A DNA stretch of 64,000 nt. Origin: Maricaulis sp048270265. Its GTDB lineage: Bacteria > Pseudomonadota > Alphaproteobacteria > Caulobacterales > Maricaulaceae. Both the position numbers and the translations under genes were made by a program. Location of the stretch: assembly GCF_048270265.1 (NCBI RefSeq), contig NZ_JBLWTD010000001.1, positions 186,001-250,000 on the forward strand, in the 5' to 3' direction. This document shows, piece after piece, positions 28,961 to 37,842 of the stretch. A model generated the notes under the pieces. That model saw nothing but the letters and a program-made list of their open reading frames with translations. It did no database searches and was not told the origin of the DNA. Each line of letters begins with the position of its first letter. The first letter of the stretch is position 1.

Positions 28961-28981
28961 CCGCCATTGCGGCGGTCTTTT
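28961..28981 (+). terminator. Possible rho-independent terminator
   Basis: CCGCC and GGCGG arms with an ATTGC loop are followed by TCTTTT. It lies 32 bp right of the Ns, so it may belong to clpA or to something hidden by the gap. The rest of the spacer up to recQ (28982-29133) shows no gene; a TGCTAGACT extended -10-like element lies about 29096-29104. Confidence 0.5.
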
Positions 28982-29133
28982 CGGCGCCTGGATGTTCATG
29001 TGGAGTCCGCACCTCTAGCGCGGGCAAGATCGGGTCTGTGCACAAGGGCGTGGCGGCCCTGTTTGATCGCGGTCACGCGTGCTAGTCGGGGAGGTGTGCT
29101 AGACTGATCTGGCCCCTCTGCCTCACGTGTCCG

Positions 29134-30942
29134 ATGACCCAATCTCCCCAGTCCATCCTCAAATCCGTCTTTGGCTTCCCCGACTTCCGGCCGGGCCAGC
29201 TGCCGATCGTCGAGCGCCTGCTGGCGGGGACGCATACGCTGTGCGTGATGCCGACCGGGGCGGGCAAGTCGTTGTGCTACCAGGTGCCGGCGTTGATGCT
29301 GGAGCGACCCTCGATCATCATCTCGCCCCTGGTGGCGCTGATGGATGACCAGGTGGCCGGCTTGGCCGCCAACGGGATCCAGGCGGCAGTGATCCACTCC
29401 GGGCGGGACCGAGAGCAGAATGTCGGCGCCTGGCGGGCGTTTCAGTCGGGCGAGGCCAAACTGCTCTATCTCTCGCCGGAACGGCTGATGACGGGGCGCA
29501 TGATCGAGGCGCTCAAACCGGTCGATCCCGGCCTGTTCGTGGTCGACGAGGCGCATTGTATTTCCAAGTGGGGCGCCAGCTTCCGGCCGGAATACGAACA
29601 GCTCTCGCAGCTCAAGACGATCTTCCCGAACGCGACCCTGGCCGCCTTCACCGCAACCGCCGACAATGCGACACGGATCGATATCGCCGAGAAACTGTTT
29701 GGTGGCGAGGGCGACACCGTGGTGCGCGGCTTTGACCGTCCCAATCTCTATCTCGGTGTCGCGCCGAAGGCGCAGTGGAAGCCGCAATTGCTCGAGTTCC
29801 TCAAGCCGCGGCGCGAGCAGTCCGGCATTGTCTATTGTCTGTCGCGAAAGCTGACCGAGGAGGTCGCCGGGATACTGCAGGCCGAGGGCTATCGCGCGCT
29901 GGCCTATCATGCCGGGCTGTCACCGGAACAACGGCGCGAAAACCAGGAAGTCTTCATGGCCGAGGAGGCCGTGATCATGGTGGCGACGATCGCCTTTGGC
30001 ATGGGGATCGACAAGCCGGACATCCGCTATGTCTTCCATCTCAACATGCCCGGTTCCATGGAGGCCTATTACCAGGAGATCGGCCGTGCCGGCCGCGATG
30101 GTGCGCCCGCCGATGCGATGATGCTCTACGGGCTCGGCGATGCCAGCCTGCGGCGGCGTTTCATTGATGGTGATGGCGAGGATGATGACCACAGGCGGCG
30201 CGAGCACCAGCGCCTTGATGCGCTGCTCGCCTATTGCGAGGCGACCCAGTGCCGCCGGATCACGCTCTTGTCCTATTTCGGCGAGCCAGGATCAAAGCCC
30301 TGTGGCAATTGCGATATCTGTCTCGATCCGCCCGTCTTGCTCGACGGGACGCGCGAGGCGCAAATGCTGTTCTCGGCCATCGTCCGCACCGGTCAGGCCT
30401 TTGGCGCCGGGCATATCATTGATGTATTGCGCGGCGGCGATACGGACCGGATTCGCGCCCGCGGTCATGATGCGCTGCCCACCTATGGTGTCGGCAAGGA
30501 GCGGCCAAAGACGTTCTGGCAGGGGCTGATCCGCCAGGCGGTCGCCGGCGGCTATCTCCTGGTCGATATCGAGCATTATGGCGGCCTCAAACTGACCGAA
30601 CGCGGCGAAGCCGTGCTCAAGGGGCGCGAGACATTCGAGCTTCGGGAAATCGCCGTCAGCAAGAGCGAGAAGAAACCGCGCCGCACAGCCGCCAGCCAGG
30701 CGGCGGAAGCCGATGTCGATGCCGGTTTGCTCGCGGCACTCAAGAATTTGCGCCGGGAGCTCGCCGCGGAGCGCAATGTTCCTGCCTATGTCATCTTCTC
30801 CGACGCCACCCTGATCGATATGTGCCACCTGCAGCCCGGCAATCTGGAGCAGATGGCTGCGGTCAATGGTGTCGGCCCGAAAAAGCTCGCCGATCTTGGT
30901 GAGGCATTCCTGGCCGTGATCCGGGAACAGGCCGGGGATTAG
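29134..30942 (+). CDS. recQ: ATP-dependent DNA helicase RecQ
   Basis: RecQ unwinds DNA 3'-5' in recombination and fork repair. The 602-residue product has FRPGQLPIVE (motif 0), Walker A MPTGAGKSLCYQ, the DEAH box VVDEAHCISKWG, TATA motif III and motif VI EIGRAGRDG. The zinc-binding region has CxxC pairs (ATQCRR; CGNCDICLDP), then a winged-helix RQC domain and a C-terminal HRDC domain (LLAALKNLRREL to the end). All domains of full-length RecQ are present. It overlaps the convergent HIT gene by 4 bp. Confidence 0.96.
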   Translation: MTQSPQSILKSVFGFPDFRPGQLPIVERLLAGTHTLCVMPTGAGKSLCYQVPALMLERPSIIISPLVALMDDQVAGLAANGIQAAVIHSGRDREQNVGAWRAFQSGEAKLLYLSPERLMTGRMIEALKPVDPGLFVVDEAHCISKWGASFRPEYEQLSQLKTIFPNATLAAFTATADNATRIDIAEKLFGGEGDTVVRGFDRPNLYLGVAPKAQWKPQLLEFLKPRREQSGIVYCLSRKLTEEVAGILQAEGYRALAYHAGLSPEQRRENQEVFMAEEAVIMVATIAFGMGIDKPDIRYVFHLNMPGSMEAYYQEIGRAGRDGAPADAMMLYGLGDASLRRRFIDGDGEDDDHRRREHQRLDALLAYCEATQCRRITLLSYFGEPGSKPCGNCDICLDPPVLLDGTREAQMLFSAIVRTGQAFGAGHIIDVLRGGDTDRIRARGHDALPTYGVGKERPKTFWQGLIRQAVAGGYLLVDIEHYGGLKLTERGEAVLKGRETFELREIAVSKSEKKPRRTAASQAAEADVDAGLLAALKNLRRELAAERNVPAYVIFSDATLIDMCHLQPGNLEQMAAVNGVGPKKLADLGEAFLAVIREQAGD

Positions 30943-31370
30943 TCCAGGAAAGAGGCGATTCTCTTCGCCTGGGCCTCCAGCTCGGCCATGTCGGCCTTGC
31001 CGCCGGCATGCATGGCCAGCTGGGCGCCATCACTGCGCGGAATGATGTGGAAATGGACGTGGAAGACGGTCTGACCGGCCGGCGCGCCATTGAGCTGTGC
31101 GATCATGATCCCGTCTGGCGCCAGGGCCGTCTTGACCGCATTGCCGATCTTCTTGACGCGCAACATGGCCGCCGCAAGCGCCTCGTCCGACATCTCCAGC
31201 GCATTGCGCGCCGCTTCCTTGGGCACGACGAGGACATGGCCCGGAGCCTGCGGGAAGATATCCATGAAGGAGAGGACGCTGTCATCCTCATAGACCTTCA
31301 CGCAGGGCAATTCGCCGCGCAGGATTTTCGCGAAGATATTGTCGGGGTCATAGGTGCCGGTCAGGCTCAT
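30939..31370 (-). CDS. HIT-family nucleotide-binding protein
   Basis: The 143-residue product shows the histidine triad HVHFHIIPR near residue 98, with NIFAKILRGELPCVKVYED at the N-terminus, typical of HINT-like purine nucleoside phosphoramidases. The SFMDIFPQAPGHVLVVPK segment is also standard. The physiological substrate in bacteria is unclear. It follows the DUF2007-like gene by 62 bp. Confidence 0.93.
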   Translation of the reverse strand: MSLTGTYDPDNIFAKILRGELPCVKVYEDDSVLSFMDIFPQAPGHVLVVPKEAARNALEMSDEALAAAMLRVKKIGNAVKTALAPDGIMIAQLNGAPAGQTVFHVHFHIIPRSDGAQLAMHAGGKADMAELEAQAKRIASFLD

Positions 31371-31432
31371 GGCGTGTCTCCATTGTGGGGCATTCCAGCG
31401 TATCTTTCGCTCGGCGTCTATTCAGTGCGGGG

Positions 31433-31930
31433 TTACTCATATCGTCTCCGTCGCAGCCAGGCGCCAACTTCAGTGAGCTTCGCCCACAGATCGGGCCAGC
31501 GGGGATCGGGATCATAGCCCAACTCCTCCGCAGTGAAGGCGCCGCGAGGTGGGGCGTCAATGTTGAGATGGCAGGAGCCACAGCGCCGCGCCCGCCGATA
31601 GAACGGGAAAAAACTTCCCATGATGGTGATCGCGACCATCGACAGGATCCGCTTGCGCCGGCGGGTTTCTCCCGCGCAGTTCGGACAGGGATAGAGTGGC
31701 TCGAAGTCCGTCATTTGCGCGGCTGAGAGCACGGCCTGCGCGGTTTCGTTGCAAGCCGGAGGAATGAGAATTCTGGCGCGACAATAGCCAAATTCCAGAT
31801 GCGGATAGACGTGAAGCGTGTGGTAGTCCGCGATTTGAGCGGGAATTCCAGCGGCTTGCAGAGCGCTGGTCGCGACAAGGGCGTGCCCAAGCCAGGGTGA
31901 GGGCAGAGGTCGGGGCGATTGTTTCATCAC
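31433..31930 (-). CDS. DUF2007-like protein with zinc ribbon
   Basis: The 165-residue product is not firmly recognised. Residues 15-70 (HALVATSALQAAGIPAQIAD, then RARILIPPACNETAQAVLSA) resemble the DUF2007 'putative signal transducing protein' fold of two beta-alpha units. A CPNC at about 81-84 and CGSC at about 112-115 bracket a hydrophobic, basic stretch (RKRILSMVAITIMGSFFPFYRRARR) that could be a single membrane helix, giving a split zinc ribbon. Its start overlaps the preceding acyltransferase stop (ATGA), so the two are translationally coupled. Confidence 0.6.
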   Translation of the reverse strand: MMKQSPRPLPSPWLGHALVATSALQAAGIPAQIADYHTLHVYPHLEFGYCRARILIPPACNETAQAVLSAAQMTDFEPLYPCPNCAGETRRRKRILSMVAITIMGSFFPFYRRARRCGSCHLNIDAPPRGAFTAEELGYDPDPRWPDLWAKLTEVGAWLRRRRYE

Positions 31931-33108
31931 TCCGGAGCTTTAAACGGGCTTTCCTCATCCAGCAAGCTGATATCGGCCAGCACGGCGGGTCGTTCGCGCT
32001 CCAGATAGTCACCGACAGCGTTGCGAAAGCCCTCATGGGCGATCCAGTGGGCCGAATAGACTGGTTGCGGGCGATAGCCGCGTGCCAGCTTGTGCTCGCC
32101 CTGGGCGCCGGCTTCGACGCGGTCGAGCCCGAGCCGGATCGCCATCTCGATGGCCTGGTGATAGCAGAGCTCGAAATGCAGGTGAGGGTGCTCCTCAATC
32201 AGGCCCCAATAACGGCCATAGAGGGCGTGGGAGCCGATGAAGTTCAGCGCGGCGGCGATATAGCGTCCGTCCTTCTTGGCCAGCACGAGCAGGACCTGAT
32301 CGGCCATGCGCTGGTGGATCAGCTCGAAGAATTCACGATTGAGATAGGGGCGACCCCATTTGCGCGCGCCGGTATCCTGGTAACAGGCAAAGAAGACGTC
32401 CCAATGCTCCGGGTGCAGATCGGCGCCGGTCAGATGCTCGATCTCGAGCCCCGACTGGGCCGCAGCGCGTTCCTTGCGCAAGGCCTTGCGCTTGCGTGAA
32501 GACAGGTCGCCGAGGAATTCGTCATAGCTGGCATAGCCGCGATTGGACCAGACAAACTGCCGGTCGATGCGCTGCAACAATCCAGCCGCGCCAAGCTCGG
32601 CCCATTCTTCCTCGGTCGGAAAATTGACATGCCAGCTTGAAATACCCCATTGGCGGCCCGCTTCGATCATGCCGGCGACAAGCGCGCGCCGCAGGGCGGG
32701 GGCCGCGGCGAGAATGCGCCGGCCGGTGACCGGGGTGAAGGGGATGCCGGTCAGGAGCTTGGGATAATAGCGTCCGCCGGCGCGCTCGAAACTCTCGGCC
32801 CAGCCATGGTCAAAGACATACTCACCCTGGCTGTGGAATTTCAGATAGAGGGGCAGGGCACCCCGAATTTCGCCGGCATCATTGCGGGCGAGAAGATGGT
32901 GCGGCGCCCAGCCGGTCTCGCCGCCGACGCAGCCACTTTCCTCGAGCGCCTGCAGGAAATTCCAGCTGAGAAAGGGGTCGTATTCAGCACCGGCAGGATT
33001 GGCGATGCGATCCCAGTCGCCGGGCGCGATATCGGCCAGGCTCTCGATCGCAGCGAGACTCAATGAGGGCTGGGCGTCTGCCGGATCAGCCTGTCCGGTC
33101 GAATCCAT
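31927..33108 (-). CDS. FemAB-like GNAT acyltransferase (DUF482)
   Basis: The 393-residue product matches the DUF482/peptidogalycan family of the FemAB-like GNAT superfamily: DPFLSWNFLQALEESGCVG near residue 43, YVFDHGWAESFERAG, YYPKLLTGIPFTPVTG, and the C-terminal block LYGRYWGLIEEHPHLHFELCYHQAIE followed by EAGAQGEHKLARGYRP. The family is found widely in proteobacteria but its acceptor is not established; transfer of an acyl or aminoacyl group to an envelope component is a guess from fold. It follows the M48 protease by 3 bp. Confidence 0.85.
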   Translation of the reverse strand: MDSTGQADPADAQPSLSLAAIESLADIAPGDWDRIANPAGAEYDPFLSWNFLQALEESGCVGGETGWAPHHLLARNDAGEIRGALPLYLKFHSQGEYVFDHGWAESFERAGGRYYPKLLTGIPFTPVTGRRILAAAPALRRALVAGMIEAGRQWGISSWHVNFPTEEEWAELGAAGLLQRIDRQFVWSNRGYASYDEFLGDLSSRKRKALRKERAAAQSGLEIEHLTGADLHPEHWDVFFACYQDTGARKWGRPYLNREFFELIHQRMADQVLLVLAKKDGRYIAAALNFIGSHALYGRYWGLIEEHPHLHFELCYHQAIEMAIRLGLDRVEAGAQGEHKLARGYRPQPVYSAHWIAHEGFRNAVGDYLERERPAVLADISLLDEESPFKAPE

Positions 33109-33111
33109 GGC

Positions 33112-34473
33112 CTAATGCGCGTTGAGGCGCCGCTGGCGGCGTTGCTCGGCCGCCATGGGTGCGCTGATGGTTTCGATTTCCGTGGCACGTATCCAGGCGG
33201 GGGTTCCCTGTTCGAGGCTGGCGCGGGCGCGGCCGGCGAACATCATGGCGCGGTCGGCATTGCCTGAGGCATAAGCCTGTTCGGCCACAGCCAGCTGGGC
33301 CAGCGCGGTATCACCTTCGCGCTCATGCACAATGGAAAGCTGATACCAGGCAAAGGCATTGTCAGGCTCGATATCGAGCGCGACCTGCAGGTGATCCTCG
33401 GCTTCATCGAGCAGGCTGTCATCATCGGCTGCGATCATCGAGATCGCCAGATTGAGCCGCAATAGCGGCGCCGTGGGCTCAAGCTCCACCGAACGGGCAT
33501 GATAGGGGATCGACTCCCGGATATGGCCGGTCTCGAACAACATCTGCCCGTAAAGCTCCTGGAAATAGGGATTGTCCGGCTCTTCGCCGATCAGGCTCTC
33601 GATTTCCACGCGGGCCTCTTCCAGACGCGCGACGCGGAAATAGGCCACGGCGCGGGCATAGCGTGCCGGCAGCGACTGATCTGTGCGCGGATAGCGGTAG
33701 AGGACAAATTCCGGCTCGGTCAGAAAGCCGTAAATCTTGCCCTGGAGGCGTTGCAGATTGGCGATGTCCTCGGGCGAGTCGTCGACATTGGCGTGCGAGG
33801 CCGCATCCGCATTGTCACGCAGGATCGAGATCCGCTCCGATGACAGGGGGTGGGAGCGGAAATAGGGGAAGCGGCGCGCGTCCGACATCACTTCCTGGTA
33901 GCGGAAGCGTTCGAAGAACTCGACGAGACCTTCGGCCGACTGCCCGCTTGTTTCCAGATATTGCAATGCCGCCTGGTCGGCCGAGGCTTCCTGGGCGCGG
34001 CTGTAGGTCATGAAGGAAAGGGCGCCGAATTGCTGGCTCGAGGCCATCAGGGCGCCAGCGGCACCGCCTTCGCCAGCGAAGGCAGCCAGCAGGCCCAGCC
34101 CGAGCGAGATATACATCGGCACCTGGGCTGCGCCGATACCGTCATTGACACGCGCCAGGTGGGCGCCGGCAATATGACCGGTCTCGTGGGCGATGACGCC
34201 CTTGAGCTGGTTGGGTGTCTCGGCCTCGATGATCGTGCCGGTATTGAGAAAGATATTCTGGCCGCCCGTGACGAAGGCATTAATCGTCGGGTCGGCGATG
34301 ATGTAGAGGTGCACATCTGCGGATTCCAGACCGGCCGCATCAAGGAGCGGGTCGGCATAGTCGCGCAGCATGTGCTCGACTTCAGTATCGCGGATCAGTG
34401 ACTGGGCCGAAACGGGCGCAATCAGGGCTGCGGACGCCAGAAAAGCCGTCACGATGGTTTTCAGAGGTCGCAT
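33112..34473 (-). CDS. Periplasmic M48 metalloprotease with TPRs (BepA-like)
   Basis: The 453-residue product starts with a signal peptide (to VSA-QSL, about residue 23). The zinc motif is HETGH in GVIAHETGHIAGAHL, with the third ligand in the downstream EASADQAAL helix. The C-terminal half (about 290-440) is tetratricopeptide repeats such as ARYARAVAYFRVARLEEA and AFAWYQLSIVHEREGDTALA. The architecture equals BepA/YfgC, which helps assemble or degrade LptD and other outer-membrane proteins. It lies 111 bp downstream of rne. Confidence 0.92.
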   Translation of the reverse strand: MRPLKTIVTAFLASAALIAPVSAQSLIRDTEVEHMLRDYADPLLDAAGLESADVHLYIIADPTINAFVTGGQNIFLNTGTIIEAETPNQLKGVIAHETGHIAGAHLARVNDGIGAAQVPMYISLGLGLLAAFAGEGGAAGALMASSQQFGALSFMTYSRAQEASADQAALQYLETSGQSAEGLVEFFERFRYQEVMSDARRFPYFRSHPLSSERISILRDNADAASHANVDDSPEDIANLQRLQGKIYGFLTEPEFVLYRYPRTDQSLPARYARAVAYFRVARLEEARVEIESLIGEEPDNPYFQELYGQMLFETGHIRESIPYHARSVELEPTAPLLRLNLAISMIAADDDSLLDEAEDHLQVALDIEPDNAFAWYQLSIVHEREGDTALAQLAVAEQAYASGNADRAMMFAGRARASLEQGTPAWIRATEIETISAPMAAEQRRQRRLNAH

Positions 34474-34544
34474 TTCGCTTCCACTCCCAAGCCCCCGCTT
34501 CGGACAGTGCGCGCCTTTTGGCTCCGCACCCGATGATATGGCGG

Positions 34545-34577
34545 CGAGGGCCGGGCGATCAAGCTGCCCGGCCCTCG
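34545..34577 (-). terminator. Hairpin at the 3' end of rne
   Basis: Twelve-bp perfect arms (CGAGGGCCGGGC at 34545-34556 and its complement at 34566-34577) with a 9-nt loop lie 7 bp beyond the rne stop. No T-tract follows on the minus strand, so it may act as an mRNA 3'-end stabiliser rather than a full terminator. Confidence 0.55.
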
Positions 34578-34584
34578 GGCCATG

Positions 34585-37356
34585 TTACTTGCCGAACAGG
34601 CCGGTCCGGTTCCACCAGCCGCGTTTGGCGGGCTTGGCCGGTTCCGGCGTGGCCGCCTCGGCGGTCGGTGCGGCTACCGGCTCAGGAGCCGGCTCTGCCG
34701 CTGGTTCAGCGGTCGGTTCAGCGGCCTCTGGTGTTGCCGCAGGCTTTGCAGCTGCCGTCCGTCTACGCTTCGGCGCCGGCTTTTCCGTTGCAGCAGTTTC
34801 CGCTTCCGCTGCTGCAGCCGGAGCTTCGGCTTCAACATCGGCTTTTTTGCGGCGTGTGCGTGGCTTGGGCTTTTCAGCCTTCGGCTCGGCTTCGGCCGGC
34901 GCGGCCTCGGCGGCCGCAGCGGCATCCGCCGTCTTGCGCGGGCGACGTGTGCGACGCTTGGGCGCTTCTTCCTCGGCTGCCGGCTCGGCTGCAGCCTCGA
35001 CCGGTGTTTCCGCGGTTTCGGCTGCAGGGGCGTCGGCTGCAGGGGCTTCGACCTCGGCCGTCTTGCGACGGCGCGGAGCCCGTTTGCGGACCGGCTTCTC
35101 GGCCGTTTCGGGAGCCTGGGCTTCGACGGTTTCGGTGCTGACCGGCTCATCAGGTGTGATGGCGGCCGGGGCCGTTTGACCGGCGTCCGTCAGCTCGCCA
35201 TCGCTGGCCTGACCTTCGCTGGTTTGACCTTCATTGTCCTGGCCTTCGGTCCGGCGACGCGAGCGTCCGCCCCGGCGGCCACGGCGGCGACGGCGGCGCG
35301 GGGCCTCACCATCTTCGCCAGCGGTCGTGGTGGGTGTCGCTTCGCCACCCTCGGCGTCGTCGGCTTCACTGACTGCGGCCTCGGCACTGGTTTCGCCAGT
35401 CGCTGCGATAGCAGCGGCATCGCCCGAACCCTCTTCTGAGGAGCCCTTGCGCCGGCGGCGGCGGCGGCGACGGCGGGTGCCATCCTCGGCCGTATCGCCA
35501 TCGCTGGCTTCCGCATCCGCGGCTGGAGCTGCATCACGCTTGCCCCGGGATCTTGACCGGCCACGGCCAGAGCTCTCGGTTTCGGTAGCTTCTTCCTCGC
35601 CGGCATCGTCTTCCTCGTCCATGACGAGCTGATCGGCGGCATCGTCCGGATCGATGGTGACGGTCGGGCGCGGAATGACGATTTCCTCACCCGGTGCGCG
35701 CAGCTCGATGGCCTCGATGACAAATTCCGGCGCGATGATCTCATCATCCGACGCGACGGAGATATTCATCTGGAAACGCTCTTCGATCGCCAGCAGGTGA
35801 TCGCGTTTCTCATTGAGCATGTAGATGGCAATCGAGGTCGGCAGGGAGATGCGAACCCGCTTGGCGCGGCCGCGCATGCCTTCCTTTTCCAACCCCCGCA
35901 GCGCCACCAGGGCGCTGGACTCGGTCGAGCGTACATAACCGCTGCCCTTGCAGTGCGGGCAGGGTTCCGTGGAACCCTCGATCAGGCTGGAGCGGCGGCG
36001 CTGACGGGAAATCTCCATCAGACCGAATTGCGAAATCCGGCCCATCTGCAGGCGGGCCCGGTCGCGCTTGAGCGCGTCCTTCATCGCTTTTTCGACGGCA
36101 CGGTTGTTTTTCGACTCATCCATGTCGATGAAGTCGATGACGATCAGGCCGGCCAGATCGCGCAGCCGCATTTGCCGTGCGGCTTCATGGGCGGCTTCGA
36201 TATTGGTCTTGAAGGCGGTCGTCTCGATATTGCGCTCACGCGTCGAACGGCCGGAATTGACGTCGATCGAGACGAGGGCTTCGGTCGGGTTGATGACGAT
36301 ATAGCCACCCGATTTCAGCGGTGCGATCGGCGAATAGATCGCCTCGAGTTGGGATTCGACCTGGTATTGCAGGTAGAGCGGCACGATTTCGTTATAGTGC
36401 TGCACCTTCTTGGCATGGCTCGGCATCAGCATGCGCATGAAGGCCTTGGCCTCCTTGTAGGCGGCTTCGCCTTCAACCAGGACGCCGTCGATGTCCTTGT
36501 CATAGAGGTCGCGGATTGCGCGTTTGACGAGATTGCCTTCCTCATAGATCAGCGCCGGAGCGACGGATTTCAGCGTCAGCTCGCGGATATTCTCCCACAG
36601 GCGCAGCAGGTAATCGGCGTCGCGGCGGATCTCGATCTTGGTACGCGAGGCGCCGGCGGTGCGGATGATGAGGCCGATACCCTTGGGCAGGTCGAGTTCA
36701 CTGACGACCGATTTCAGGCGCTTGCGATCGGTGACATTGGCGATTTTGCGCGAAATGCCGCCGCCGCGAGGCGTGTTCGGCATCAGCACGCAATAGCGGC
36801 CGGCCAGGGAGAGATAGGTCGTCAGGGCTGCGCCCTTGTTGCCGCGTTCTTCCTTGGCAACCTGGACCAGCAGGATCTGGCGCCGCTTGACGACTTCCTG
36901 GATCTTGTACTTGCGATAGAGCTGACGCGAGCGGCGGGCGGCCTTCTCCTCGGCGATCTCGTCCTCGTCGCTATCATCGCCAAAGCTCTCGGCCGGCTCG
37001 ATCGGTTCGCCCGACTCGTCCAGCTCGATTTCGGCGGGTTCCGGCTCGGCTTCGGCCTCGGCGTTGACGGCCGTTTCCTCTTCCGCAGCAAGGGCGGCGC
37101 GATCCTCATAGGGGATCTGGTAGTAATCCGGGTGGATTTCGTTGAAGGCCAGGAAGCCGTGGCGATTGCCACCATATTCGACGAAAGCCGCCTGCAGCGA
37201 TGGCTCTACCCGCGTGACTTTCGCGAGATAGATATTGCCGCGAATCGGGCGGCGGGATGCAGACTCGAAGTCGAAGTCTTCAACTTTGGTTCCGTCCACA
37301 ACGACGACGCGGGTCTCTTCCGGGTGACCTGCATCGATCAGCATTTTCTTTGACAT
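34585..37356 (-). CDS. rne: Ribonuclease E
   Basis: RNase E is the endonuclease organising mRNA decay and rRNA processing. The product is 923 residues from ATG 37356 (SD AGGAG about 11 nt upstream). The S1 domain (about 35-180) is interrupted by a long acidic insertion (Glu/Asp-rich, about residues 90-150) typical of alphaproteobacterial RNase E. The catalytic DNase I-like domain has DVNSGRSTRERN and DFIDMDESKNNRAVE with the metal aspartates, and CPHCKGSG is the Zn-link that joins protomers. The C-terminal 380 residues are disordered: blocks of RRRRRR and long Ala/Glu/Pro/Thr runs, the degradosome scaffold. Confidence 0.96.
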   Translation of the reverse strand: MSKKMLIDAGHPEETRVVVVDGTKVEDFDFESASRRPIRGNIYLAKVTRVEPSLQAAFVEYGGNRHGFLAFNEIHPDYYQIPYEDRAALAAEEETAVNAEAEAEPEPAEIELDESGEPIEPAESFGDDSDEDEIAEEKAARRSRQLYRKYKIQEVVKRRQILLVQVAKEERGNKGAALTTYLSLAGRYCVLMPNTPRGGGISRKIANVTDRKRLKSVVSELDLPKGIGLIIRTAGASRTKIEIRRDADYLLRLWENIRELTLKSVAPALIYEEGNLVKRAIRDLYDKDIDGVLVEGEAAYKEAKAFMRMLMPSHAKKVQHYNEIVPLYLQYQVESQLEAIYSPIAPLKSGGYIVINPTEALVSIDVNSGRSTRERNIETTAFKTNIEAAHEAARQMRLRDLAGLIVIDFIDMDESKNNRAVEKAMKDALKRDRARLQMGRISQFGLMEISRQRRRSSLIEGSTEPCPHCKGSGYVRSTESSALVALRGLEKEGMRGRAKRVRISLPTSIAIYMLNEKRDHLLAIEERFQMNISVASDDEIIAPEFVIEAIELRAPGEEIVIPRPTVTIDPDDAADQLVMDEEDDAGEEEATETESSGRGRSRSRGKRDAAPAADAEASDGDTAEDGTRRRRRRRRRKGSSEEGSGDAAAIAATGETSAEAAVSEADDAEGGEATPTTTAGEDGEAPRRRRRRGRRGGRSRRRTEGQDNEGQTSEGQASDGELTDAGQTAPAAITPDEPVSTETVEAQAPETAEKPVRKRAPRRRKTAEVEAPAADAPAAETAETPVEAAAEPAAEEEAPKRRTRRPRKTADAAAAAEAAPAEAEPKAEKPKPRTRRKKADVEAEAPAAAAEAETAATEKPAPKRRRTAAAKPAATPEAAEPTAEPAAEPAPEPVAAPTAEAATPEPAKPAKRGWWNRTGLFGK

Positions 37357-37842
37357 AAAAGGTGTCTCCTGCGCGCACATCCTGACCGCGGGCTTCCGGA
37401 AGGAAGGGCGCAGATATCAGGAGCGGCGGGGGCGCGATGGGTGAGCTGTGGCCTGTCAGCAAAGATGTAAGCATCAGGCTAGCCTCACGTGTCGGCTGTT
37501 TCCAAAAACGCGCCCGGGCCATGGATGTCCATGCGGGCGAGGGCGCGGCGGTCGGGGCCACGGGTAATCAGATATCTGTCCCGCGGCTAAAGAAGAGCGT
37601 GTCGGCACGTCCGGATCGGACGCAGCCTCTTCGCGCCTGGCAAAGTATCGCAACTCCGATTGGAGTCGAACATCCGCCAAGGCCTTTGCAACATGCAACA
37701 TTCGGAACGCTATGGAAAGGCTTTGTGACGGTGGCGAAAATAACTGGGGATTGCGCGGTTCCATCAACCAAACGTCAAGCTCCGTCGATTAGTGTACGTC
37801 AAAAGCCGTGGACAGAATCACGGCATGTGCGATGGTGTGGTT
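37357..37842. other. Divergent rne / amidase intergenic region with structured rne leader
   Basis: This 486-bp stretch, the largest gene-free interval in the window, has no plausible protein-coding gene. It probably carries both promoters and a long 5' leader of rne, an arrangement that in other bacteria allows RNase E to autoregulate. A strong potential hairpin lies at 37511-37539 (CGCCCG plus CATGGA pairing with TCCATG plus CGGGCG around a two-base turn with a GGC bulge), and a smaller one at 37654-37668 (ACTCC-GATT-GGAGT). AT content is higher around 37640-37810. I could not define a convincing -35/-10 pair for either side. Confidence 0.5.

Noticed and set aside
28994..29008. GTTC-N7-GTCC upstream of recQ as a LexA box
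   Set aside because: One of eight defined positions is wrong, it is about 125 bp from the start, and recQ is not a general SOS gene in this group; a chance match is likely.
34650..35560. Long stretch of purine/pyrimidine-skewed repeats
   Set aside because: It encodes the disordered C-terminal scaffold of RNase E; no separate element is needed to explain it.
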